Source: an uncultured Verrucomicrobiota bacterium
Lineage (GTDB): Bacteria; Verrucomicrobiota; Verrucomicrobiae; Verrucomicrobiales; DEV007
DNA length: 23,100 bases
NCBI GenBank assembly: GCA_902591645.1
Contig: CACJBM010000032.1
Coordinates: 1-23,100, forward strand
Direction of reading: 5' to 3'
Part shown: one piece after another, positions 16,202 through 23,100 of the stretch
Layout of the letters: the number at the start of each line of letters is the position of its first letter
How positions within the stretch are numbered: the stretch's first letter is position 1
Program-made: the position numbers and the translations under genes
The notes under the pieces: model-generated
What the model was told of the DNA's origin: nothing
The model's input: the letters and a program-made list of their open reading frames with translations, nothing else
The model's database searches: none

Positions 16202-18466
16202 TTAAGAGCCGCTCTCTTCAGAATTGCTTCCCGCAGTTTTGGCTTTATTAGCCCTTATAAGGTCCTGAGCGATGTTCAAGGCTTCTCGCTTAGTTGGTCC
16301 TAGGAAATGTGGAAAATCTGGAGTCTCTTCGGCCAGTTCTTCTTCTTTGTCTTTGGCTCTGCGCATTGATTCCTGATCCGGTTTCTTGAAGTTGTCAGTA
16401 GCTTTAATCTCATTACTTTCGACATTTTCAAGAGTCAATCTACTGACCTGGTATTTGCCTTTTTCTTTTGCTGCAATTTCAGTGAAAAGCTTTTTACGTT
16501 CATCATTTCGTGATTTACGTCTTTCCTTTTCTTTTTTGTTTTCTGCGAGTCGAGTATTCATATTCAATGAAACAGTGTTTCGGTCATTGATTTCTTTGTA
16601 GCGCTTATTGTCTTCAATAATGTAACTGAATTCTTTTTCTGTCTTCACTCGTTCTTGAGATAACTTATTCAGATTGTTTTTTACTTGGGAAAGATCATCA
16701 GTTTCATATTTCATCTTGGGGATGGAATCATGCTCGAGGGCATTCGGAAGTGAGGATTCTCCGGTTTCTAATTCATCACGGTAAGAGGGAAGAATAATAT
16801 CAGGGACTACACCTCTTAGTTGTGTCGATCCTCCTGCGATTCTATAGAATTTTTGGATCGTGACTTTTAAAGCTCCGGCTCTTTCTTTGGTGTCTTTCGG
16901 GAAGATGGCAGGCATGTACTGTTTGACAGGCATGACTGTTTGTACTGTTCCTTTTCCGAAAGTCGATTTATCACCAACAATCACAGCGCGTCCATAATCT
17001 TGAAGTGCAGCGGCGAATATTTCACTAGCTGATGCGCTGCTTCGGTCAGTGAGTACGATCATTGGTCCATCGTACACAGCGGTGGGAACTTTTGATTTTT
17101 TGTTGGTTATTCTGCCCTTGCCGCTCTTGGCTTGTACGACTGGACCTCCATCAATGAAAAGACCAGTGAGGCGAATCGCCTCTTCTAGTGAGCCGCCTCC
17201 GTTGCCCCTAAGGTCAATAACGAGTGTTTCTATGTTTTCCTTTTTTAAGCGTTCCAAAAGGCGTTTAACGTCGCCGCTGCAGCTAACTGTTCCACGTTGC
17301 ATATCGGCATAAAATGCATAAAGATTAATCCATCCTATCCGGTGCTTATTTTTTTCTGAGTCATTAATTTCAATGAGTTCTGCGTTTGCTGCCTTGTCCT
17401 TGAGTTTGACTTCGTCCCTGACAATGGAAATTAATTTTGTTTCTGCATCGTCAGCAGCATCGGCAGGAATGACTTTGAGGATGACTGTTGTATTTTTTTC
17501 TCCCCTAATCATGTCTACTATCCGATTAAGTTTCATGAAGAGAATATCGACCATTTCTTTGTCCTTTCCCTGAGACACTCCCACGATCCTGTCTCCAATC
17601 TGTAACTGCTCTCCTCTATCAGCTGGACCTCCAACTACAAGTCCTTGTATCTTGGCCGCACCGTCATCCATTCCCAGGAGAGCGCCTATTCCAACTAACT
17701 TATTTTGCATTCCTACCCGGAAATTTTCTAGTTCGGATTGGCTGAAATATTCAGAGTGAGGATCATAAACTTGTGACAGAGTCGAAAGGAAAAAGTTACA
17801 GGCTTCTTCCTCATCATTCTCATCCAGAGTTTCCATGAACCGGGTGTATCTTTTCAGGATCTTTTCTTTAGGAGATTCTTTTCCATCTTCTCCAAGAATG
17901 TCTTCGAGCTTTTTTCCTAGTTCCTTTGCTCGGTCACGTTGACGTTTTAGCCGCAATTCTTCTTCCAATAATTGTCCTTCTAGGATGTTTTCCCAGAGCT
18001 GGTCTGCAGCTTTAGCATCAGCTGACCATGCTGATTCTTTGCGCCGTTTTTCTACTGTCCTGTCACTGTCAAATTTGAATTCTTTCTTGTTAAGAGTTTC
18101 TTCAATTTTTTTAACGCGATCAGTCACTCTGTTTACGTAAAGCGCATATATCTCTGTTGCTGGCTTTATTGAGCCTTCAAAAATGTAGTCATCGAGTGTT
18201 GTTTTGTATTTTCTTTGAAATGAGTCAATGTCCTTTTGGTTGAAATATAGTTTGTTAGAGTCGAGGAACTTTATATAGGCTTCTAAGAACTTTTCTGAAA
18301 CTTCATCTTCAAAATCAGTCTTGGAATAATGATTATTTTGTATCAGATTAGCTACGTATTGTGCGATTGTTCCATAATTTGGAGCAGCGCTTATAGTGGT
18401 TAAGAATAAGAAGCTGCCTAAGAGGCAAGAAAATAGTATGGAAAGGGCTTTCCTTTTGATATTCAT
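16202..18466 (-). CDS. prc: Tail-specific periplasmic protease Prc (S41A family)
   Basis: Prc/Tsp is a periplasmic serine-lysine protease that recognises C-terminal tails and trims or degrades envelope proteins. The 754-residue protein has a signal peptide (about 1-27), an N-terminal helical domain (to about 245), a PDZ domain (about 250-335), the S41 catalytic domain with LVIDLRGNGGGSLEEAI (415-431), SSASASEIFAAALQD (476-490) and STFGKGTVQ (501-509), and a C-terminal charged DUF3340-like region. By alignment to E. coli Prc from memory, the catalytic residues would be Ser479, Lys505 and Asp490. The length resembles E. coli Prc (682) plus a longer acidic/basic C-terminus. The gene is divergent from the MBL gene across a 57-base gap containing a strong palindrome. 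Confidence 0.94.
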   Translation of the reverse strand: MNIKRKALSILFSCLLGSFLFLTTISAAPNYGTIAQYVANLIQNNHYSKTDFEDEVSEKFLEAYIKFLDSNKLYFNQKDIDSFQRKYKTTLDDYIFEGSIKPATEIYALYVNRVTDRVKKIEETLNKKEFKFDSDRTVEKRRKESAWSADAKAADQLWENILEGQLLEEELRLKRQRDRAKELGKKLEDILGEDGKESPKEKILKRYTRFMETLDENDEEEACNFFLSTLSQVYDPHSEYFSQSELENFRVGMQNKLVGIGALLGMDDGAAKIQGLVVGGPADRGEQLQIGDRIVGVSQGKDKEMVDILFMKLNRIVDMIRGEKNTTVILKVIPADAADDAETKLISIVRDEVKLKDKAANAELIEINDSEKNKHRIGWINLYAFYADMQRGTVSCSGDVKRLLERLKKENIETLVIDLRGNGGGSLEEAIRLTGLFIDGGPVVQAKSGKGRITNKKSKVPTAVYDGPMIVLTDRSSASASEIFAAALQDYGRAVIVGDKSTFGKGTVQTVMPVKQYMPAIFPKDTKERAGALKVTIQKFYRIAGGSTQLRGVVPDIILPSYRDELETGESSLPNALEHDSIPKMKYETDDLSQVKNNLNKLSQERVKTEKEFSYIIEDNKRYKEINDRNTVSLNMNTRLAENKKEKERRKSRNDERKKLFTEIAAKEKGKYQVSRLTLENVESNEIKATDNFKKPDQESMRRAKDKEEELAEETPDFPHFLGPTKREALNIAQDLIRANKAKTAGSNSEESGS

Positions 18467-18479
18467 TGTTTCTGAGGGG

Positions 18480-18499
18480 TGTCACTTTAAAAAGTGACA
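18480..18499. promoter_or_regulatory. Palindromic operator candidate in the prc/MBL divergent promoter region
   Basis: Two exact 9-base inverted arms, TGTCACTTT (18480-18488) and AAAGTGACA (18491-18499), are separated by two bases. The site sits 13 bases from the prc start and 24 bases from the MBL start. Its size and symmetry fit the binding site of a dimeric regulator. A hairpin in either leader RNA is the alternative. No U-tract follows, so a terminator is unlikely. The regulator is not known. Confidence 0.5.
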
Positions 18500-18523
18500 G
18501 GGAATAAGTTGCTTTAAGTTAAA

Positions 18524-19213
18524 TTGTCTCCTATTCAGTCAAAAGTGTCTAATCATTTTAATCTTAACGTTGGTAATAATAGCATTGATTGTCTCGTTTA
18601 TACTGGGGGGATTTGTGCAACTAATGGATATTTACTTAAAGCACCAGAGGGGGCGGTTTTGTTTGATGCTCCAGAAGGTATTTTAGAGTGGACAATCAAG
18701 GAACACGTTGATCCTAAGTTACTTATACTTACACATCAGCATTTTGATCATGTCATGGCAGCGGCAGAAGTTTCAGAGTATTTCAAATGCCCTATCTGGG
18801 CATTTGCCGAATATGATACTTCATTGACCCTAGAGAGCCTGTTTCAAGATGCTGGAGGCCCTGCAATTCATGTGAAACCTTATCAAATTGATAGAGTCAT
18901 TGCTGAGACCAAGGAAGGTGAGGAGCTGAACGTCTCAGGTATGTTGACTCATGTCAGTCACGTTCCTGGACATTCTCCTGACAGTATATGTTTCTATGTG
19001 AAGCAGGCTAAGGCACTTTTTGGTGGGGATGTGCTTTTCCAAATGAGTGTTGGGAGGACTGATTTTCCTAATGGGGATATGGATCTCCTAGTGGACGGAA
19101 TTCGTGAAAAAATATTTCCATTGGATGATGAAGTTACAGTGTTCCCTGGTCATGGCCCAGAAACTACTATCGGTTTTGAGAAATCAAATAATCCTTTTCT
19201 TGCCAGTTCCTAA
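18524..19213 (+). CDS. Metallo-beta-lactamase fold hydrolase, glyoxalase II/YcbL-like
   Basis: A 229-residue cytoplasmic enzyme of the metallo-beta-lactamase superfamily. The metal-binding motif THQHFDH (70-76) supplies His71, His73, Asp75 and His76; His150 (HVPGHSPDS), Asp169 (LFGGDVLF) and His210 (FPGHGPET) complete the dinuclear site. GGDVLFQMSVGRTDFPNGD and the terminal TTIGFEKSNNPFL match the YcbL-type (short) glyoxalase II branch that lacks the C-terminal helical domain of GloB. The reaction is probably hydrolysis of a thioester such as S-lactoylglutathione, but substrate is inferred. The annotated start is TTG 18524; GTG 18545 is in frame and seven codons later, and neither has a good ribosome-binding site. 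The stop overlaps the lgt stop on the opposite strand by four bases. Confidence 0.88.
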   Translation: MSPIQSKVSNHFNLNVGNNSIDCLVYTGGICATNGYLLKAPEGAVLFDAPEGILEWTIKEHVDPKLLILTHQHFDHVMAAAEVSEYFKCPIWAFAEYDTSLTLESLFQDAGGPAIHVKPYQIDRVIAETKEGEELNVSGMLTHVSHVPGHSPDSICFYVKQAKALFGGDVLFQMSVGRTDFPNGDMDLLVDGIREKIFPLDDEVTVFPGHGPETTIGFEKSNNPFLASS

Positions 19214-20211
19214 GTTCCTGAATCATTTCCATTCACTGTGAGGGACCGAGTTTTTTTGGGCCACTTGTAAGCGGAAGCGATGAAGACGATTCCAATTAGA
19301 ATCATGAACGTTGAGAAGAACTGCCCTCGGGTCAAAGATCCGATGTACCCATCCGAAGGTTCACGGAAAAATTCTCCGATGATTCTAAAAACTGCGTACC
19401 CTATAAAGAAAGTGCCAGTGAGGATCCCATGATGAAGACTGGGCCCTTTTTTTCTAATGAGGTAAAGAATAATAAATAAAGCTAACCCTTCTAAGAGTGC
19501 TTGATAGATTTGTGAAGGGTGCCTGGCATTAAGGTATTCACGAAGGATGCCCTGAACTTCTTCACTTTCTCTGGCTCGTTCAATGACAAAAGTATCTTGC
19601 TCAAAAAGAGATTTATCTGAAACTTCTTTAAAATTTGAAGGTCCTAGAGCATTGCTGAGATCTGATCGATTTAAACCATCTGGTGACGCGAATTCTAATT
19701 CGCGAATTTCTTCAGGAAACTGAACTGCCCAAGGGACATTTGATTTTCGTCCGTAAAGTTCTCCATTAATAAAATTAGCAAGCCTTCCGAAGCAGAGGCC
19801 AAGTGGCGCAACCGTGCAGAGGTTATCGCCTATTCCTCGCCACCCTACCTTGTGTTTTCTCGAGTAAATAAAGGTAAAAATAATCAATCCTGCAATACCC
19901 CCATGACTTGCCATTCCTCCTTCGAGAAAATAAAAGAATATTTGAGGGCGATTGATAAATTCCTCAAAGTTATATAGGAACATGTATCCGAGCCTCCCGC
20001 CTGCCATAGTGCTCAGAGCACCATAGGTGATGAAGTCCTGAAGTTGTGATTGACGAAGCTCGGAATATCCGAGACGCACGAAACGTTTGAGAAGGAAGTA
20101 TGCTGTTATGAAAGCCGCAACATAAGCCAATCCATACCATCTGACACCTATCGATTCACTGAATCGGATAAGAAATGGGCTCAGGTCATGAAGGTAGTAT
20201 CCTAATAGCAT
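19210..20211 (-). CDS. lgt: Prolipoprotein diacylglyceryl transferase Lgt
   Basis: Lgt transfers diacylglyceryl from phosphatidylglycerol to the lipobox cysteine of prolipoproteins in the inner membrane, the first step of lipoprotein maturation. The 333 residues show seven likely membrane segments and the family motifs: GGRLGYMFLYN (71-81), SHGGIAG (102-108, His103), the signature GRLANFINGELYG (142-154) with Arg143, Asn146, Asn149 and Glu151, and RHPSQIYQALLEG (230-242). The protein is longer than the typical 260-290 residues because an acidic, hydrophilic insert occupies about 168-228, between the signature and the RHPSQ motif. It converges with the MBL gene, sharing CTAA at their stops. 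The binding lipoprotein at 6425 is a probable substrate. Confidence 0.95.
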   Translation of the reverse strand: MLLGYYLHDLSPFLIRFSESIGVRWYGLAYVAAFITAYFLLKRFVRLGYSELRQSQLQDFITYGALSTMAGGRLGYMFLYNFEEFINRPQIFFYFLEGGMASHGGIAGLIIFTFIYSRKHKVGWRGIGDNLCTVAPLGLCFGRLANFINGELYGRKSNVPWAVQFPEEIRELEFASPDGLNRSDLSNALGPSNFKEVSDKSLFEQDTFVIERARESEEVQGILREYLNARHPSQIYQALLEGLALFIILYLIRKKGPSLHHGILTGTFFIGYAVFRIIGEFFREPSDGYIGSLTRGQFFSTFMILIGIVFIASAYKWPKKTRSLTVNGNDSGT

Positions 20212-20445
20212 TGAGACATTAAATGATAAGAACTTAGAGAATAAGTGAGTCTATAACGATGTCAAACGAGGTCAAGAGGGTCGCGGTTGGAAGGCAATCA
20301 AGAGTTTGGATGGGAACATAACAAATATGCACCATGCGGATTTTTTTATTCTAATAAGTATCAATAGTAATAATTGGTAGCGCTTACGAGCACCCCATTT
20401 TTTCAAAACGATTTGCATCAAAAAATATGCTAATCTTGTCTTAAG

Positions 20446-21981
20446 ATGATAACTGACCAAAAACCTATGAAGAAAAAACCCCTTATCCCATATCTCCGAT
20501 TCTCGATTCTGGTTGGCCTTACATTTTTTTCCGGCACATTGCATGCTGAACGCCCTAATATTCTCTTTTGCATTTCTGATGATCAGAGTTACGTCCATGC
20601 TGGAGCCAATGGAGATCCTGTCGTGCAGACACCCGCATTTGATAGAGTCGCTCGTGAGGGAATTCGTTTTACTCATGCATTTTGTGATGCTCCGACATGT
20701 GGACCATCTCGTAGCGCTATACTGACAGGGCAGCATATATGGAGGCTTGAGGAGGCAGGAAATATTCACAGTACCTTGCCGAAGAAGTTCAATACTTACA
20801 CGGAATTACTTCAAGGTTCGGGATATGCTGTTGGTTATACAGGTAAGGGGTGGAGTCCGGGGCGCCTTGATGCGGGAGGGCGTGAGGCCAATCCAGCCGG
20901 ACGTCAATTTACTAATCGGAAATTGAAAAATCGGTTAAAGGCAATGAGCGACTTAGATTACGCTGCTAACTTCGGTGACTTCCTGAAACAAGTTGATAAA
21001 GGTCAGCCGTTTTGCTTTTGGCTTGGGACTTATGAACCTCATCGTGGATTTGATTTGGGGAATGGAAAGAGGAACGCTAAGGATCCATCTAAGGTGATTG
21101 TTCCACCCATCTTTCCCGATCACCCTACAGTGAGAAGTGATATCTTGGACTACTATATGGAAATCGAGCACTTCGACCAAATGGTTGCTAGATCCATGAA
21201 ATTGTTGGAGATCTCAGGGCAACTGGACAATACCATCGTTGTGGTAACCAGTGATCATGGTATGCCCTTTCCTCGTGCCAAAGCCAGTCTGTATGACGCC
21301 GGTTCTAGAGTGCCTCTTGCTATTCGATGGCCGGATGGAATCATTGACCCGGGTCGAGTCTATGATGAGCCGGTAAACCTAAGTGAGCTGGCTCCGACAT
21401 TCCTCACGGCAACGGGCTTGCCAGTACCTAAAATGATGACAGCTAGTGGGCTCATGGACATAATCAAGGATCGCCCTTCAGACAATCATATGGCTGCTTT
21501 CATCGCAATGGAACGACATGACGGTTGTCGCGAGGGAGGCAAAGGCTATCCATGCCGAGCAATCCGAACGAATAAATTCCTCTACATTCTCAATCATGAG
21601 CCCGGACGATGGCCAGCAGGTAATCCCAACCGTGAATTCTGCGCACGCTACATACCCTTTGGTGAGGTCGATTCATCACCAACAAAGACTTTACTCATGG
21701 ACAATAAAGACGAGTCAGGATTTAAGCGGTATTACGATCTTGCCTTTGCCAAGCGACCATTGGAGGAACTCTACCTAATCGATAAGGATCCAGAACAAGT
21801 TGTCAATCTTGCCAATCAACCAGAATACAAAGCGATCCAGAAAAAACTTAGTGAGCAGTTAAGAGAAAAGTTAATTCAAACCAAAGATCCGCGAGCTTTG
21901 GGGCTTCCAGCTCCTTGGGACTATTATCCTTACTATGGTTTGAAGCGAAATAAAAAATGGAAAGTTGCTCCGAAGCCATGA
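20446..21981 (+). CDS. Secreted sulfatase, type I formylglycine-dependent
   Basis: A 511-residue sulfatase with a signal peptide ending SGTLHA before ERPNILFCISDDQ. The metal ligands are Asp45 and Asp46, the formylglycine motif is CGPSR with Cys85-Arg89, and YTGKGW (131-136), EPHRG (197-201) and TSDHGMPFPRAKASLYDAG (268-286) complete the active site. The family hydrolyses sulfate esters of glycans outside the cytoplasm. I do not assign a SulfAtlas subfamily. It differs from the first sulfatase in the CGPSR motif, in the PFPRAK segment and in overall sequence, so the two probably act on different linkages. Start ATG 20446 is given; ATG 20467 would give MKKKPLIPYL, a better signal-peptide N-region. 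The 234 bases upstream hold an A/T-rich promoter-like stretch. Confidence 0.9.
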   Translation: MITDQKPMKKKPLIPYLRFSILVGLTFFSGTLHAERPNILFCISDDQSYVHAGANGDPVVQTPAFDRVAREGIRFTHAFCDAPTCGPSRSAILTGQHIWRLEEAGNIHSTLPKKFNTYTELLQGSGYAVGYTGKGWSPGRLDAGGREANPAGRQFTNRKLKNRLKAMSDLDYAANFGDFLKQVDKGQPFCFWLGTYEPHRGFDLGNGKRNAKDPSKVIVPPIFPDHPTVRSDILDYYMEIEHFDQMVARSMKLLEISGQLDNTIVVVTSDHGMPFPRAKASLYDAGSRVPLAIRWPDGIIDPGRVYDEPVNLSELAPTFLTATGLPVPKMMTASGLMDIIKDRPSDNHMAAFIAMERHDGCREGGKGYPCRAIRTNKFLYILNHEPGRWPAGNPNREFCARYIPFGEVDSSPTKTLLMDNKDESGFKRYYDLAFAKRPLEELYLIDKDPEQVVNLANQPEYKAIQKKLSEQLREKLIQTKDPRALGLPAPWDYYPYYGLKRNKKWKVAPKP

Positions 21982-21995
21982 AAGGATCCGGCCAG

Positions 21996-23100
21996 TTAAC
22001 GGTTTGTATGTTTACTGATTAAAGCTTTTCCACGTTCTGTTTGCCAGGGGTGCTCTTGAAGTAGGTAATTGGGAAACTCAAGGTTTAGTTCATAATAACT
22101 ATGGAACGCAGACGTTGCAGATGAAGACATTGGGGGCACGATCCATGACCAGTCAGCGTTTGGAACGCGTGATTTTTTTTCCTCATTATTACAGAAAGTA
22201 GAAAATTCTTTAGATGCAGTGTGGTGGTCTACAATTCTAATGCCATCCTCATTGAATGACCATAAAACAGCTTCGTTTAATATTAGGAGTGCATGATCTT
22301 TCCAAAGGCTAGTTTCGACTGTCATGTCCAGACCGAGTCGATTTGCGATTACTGGGAGCTGATTGTAACGGTCCTCATCTCCGAGGTCCCTTGCTCCGAT
22401 TTCAGTGCCCATATACCACCCATTGAAAGGGGCAGATGGGTAGATGTCTGAGCCTGTAGCAAATATCATATCTGATATTATAGGTACCCCGTACCATTTA
22501 AGTCCGAGCCCCTCTATCCAATCATATTTTGGATGCCTTATCACAACCTCAGCAATGTACTTTTCTGGAATGGAGTAATATTTTAGCTCCTCCCCACACT
22601 GTAATATAAGTGGCAGAACATCGAACCGCCCAGGACTTGAATTTGGTTTCCACCCCAGCAACTTAGCGACTCTTGTGATTTCCCTGCTCATTGGATCACC
22701 TATCACTGTGCCATCCTCTGCCACGTGTCCCGCATATCTAATTAACTGATGGTTCCAGATTCTAATTTCGTTGCTACTATCTTCCCATGGCTTAAAAACT
22801 GTTATGGTTGGTCTGATGGCACCTCCATTAGTTGCCGTATCGATGTGTTTTAATAGAGCGTCAAAAATTTCATCATTCCCGTCGACTGACTGAGCATCAT
22901 TAACTTTGAGTGATTTCCAGTGCAATCGGCCGATGCACCTTACCGAGTTTCTCCATGCTTCACGAGCTGAGGTGGTTAGATCTTTTTCATCGTGCTGTTC
23001 AGTGCATAGATCTTTGCTTGATACTGCAAGATCCCACCTATGAGCAATTTTTCCTGAAAGTGGACAGCCGCCCTTGTTGCTGTGTTTTTTGTGTTCTGAA
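21996..23100 (-). CDS. Nitric oxide synthase oxygenase domain, N-terminus beyond the window edge
   Basis: NOS converts L-arginine to citrulline and NO with a haem-thiolate and tetrahydrobiopterin-like cofactor. Reading the complement, the haem ligand is Cys at 22935-22937 in EAWRNSVRCIGRLHWKSLKV, including the Trp that stacks on haem (WRNSVRC). Further landmarks are QLIRYAGHV, GRFDVLPL, WYGVPIISDM (Ile at the bacterial-type Val/Ile position), FNGWYMGTEIGARDLGDEDR with the arginine-binding Glu at 22401-22403, SLWKDHALLILNEAVLWSF, DHHTAS and ADWSWIVPPMSSSAT for pterin and dimer contacts. The frame stays open upstream to the edge, so TTG 22925 is not the start. About 367 residues are visible. 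No reductase domain lies C-terminal; it ends after PWQTERGKALISKHTNR. Family identification rests on recalled NOS motifs and is strong. Confidence 0.95.
   Translation of the reverse strand, partial: SEHKKHSNKGGCPLSGKIAHRWDLAVSSKDLCTEQHDEKDLTTSAREAWRNSVRCIGRLHWKSLKVNDAQSVDGNDEIFDALLKHIDTATNGGAIRPTITVFKPWEDSSNEIRIWNHQLIRYAGHVAEDGTVIGDPMSREITRVAKLLGWKPNSSPGRFDVLPLILQCGEELKYYSIPEKYIAEVVIRHPKYDWIEGLGLKWYGVPIISDMIFATGSDIYPSAPFNGWYMGTEIGARDLGDEDRYNQLPVIANRLGLDMTVETSLWKDHALLILNEAVLWSFNEDGIRIVDHHTASKEFSTFCNNEEKKSRVPNADWSWIVPPMSSSATSAFHSYYELNLEFPNYLLQEHPWQTERGKALISKHTNR

Noticed and set aside
20272..20769. 165-residue minus-strand open frame upstream of and inside the second sulfatase
   Set aside because: It is largely antisense to the sulfatase 5' end, has no recognisable domain and looks like a shadow frame.
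22923..22925. TTG at 22925 as the start of the NOS gene
   Set aside because: It would remove the haem-ligand Cys region. The frame stays open upstream and encodes WRNSVRCIGR.

Overview
The window most likely comes from a member of the PVC superphylum, probably a Verrucomicrobiota bacterium and plausibly an aquatic one. The evidence is the set of families: a PSC1-DUF1549-LamG-DUF1553 protein with a DUF1501 partner, a ThuA-like secreted protein, two secreted sulfatases, and a beta-sandwich domain of the kind common in Verrucomicrobia (DDF...GEPxHxG...SVWWxW). The DNA is AT-rich by eye. Several starts are GTG or TTG, and Shine-Dalgarno sequences are mostly not obvious. No rRNA, tRNA, CRISPR array, insertion sequence or phage gene was seen. 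Genes are tightly packed and no gap exceeds about 240 bases. The taxonomic call is inference.

Layout, left to right. (1) 2-496: the 3' part of a Rex-type redox-sensing repressor. (2) 612-3860: a four-gene run encoding a TonB/TolA-like transducer fused to an extracytoplasmic beta-sandwich domain, ExbB/TolQ, ExbD/TolR and peptide deformylase, whose start overlaps the exbD stop. (3) 3925-5459: an anchored SGNH hydrolase and a 62-residue membrane protein. (4) 5483-6361 (minus): a shikimate dehydrogenase-like protein with an altered substrate motif, divergent from 6425-8449, a sugar ABC binding lipoprotein and permease with no ATPase gene. (5) 8453-15374: a likely polymer-catabolism block with a heparan N-sulfatase-like enzyme (minus), the large PSC1/DUF1549/LamG/DUF1553 protein (plus), a ThuA-like protein (minus) and a DUF1501 Tat-type protein (plus). 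(6) 15423-20211: YggS-type PLP protein and tail-specific protease (minus), divergent from a YcbL-like metallo-hydrolase, which converges on lgt. (7) 20446-21981: a second sulfatase. (8) 21996-23100 (minus): most of a nitric oxide synthase oxygenase domain whose N-terminus lies beyond the right edge.

The genes suggest a Gram-negative cell with TonB/Tol-type energy transduction and lipoprotein processing (Lgt, deformylase, Prc), living on sulfated polysaccharides: the sulfatases and the DUF1501/DUF1553 pair act outside the cytoplasm, and the RbsBC-like transporter may import released sugars. The points most worth a second look are the NOS with an unusual Cys-containing N-terminal segment, the TonB-like fusion protein, the ABC pair lacking its ATPase, the AroE variant, and a strong palindrome in the prc/MBL divergent promoter region.
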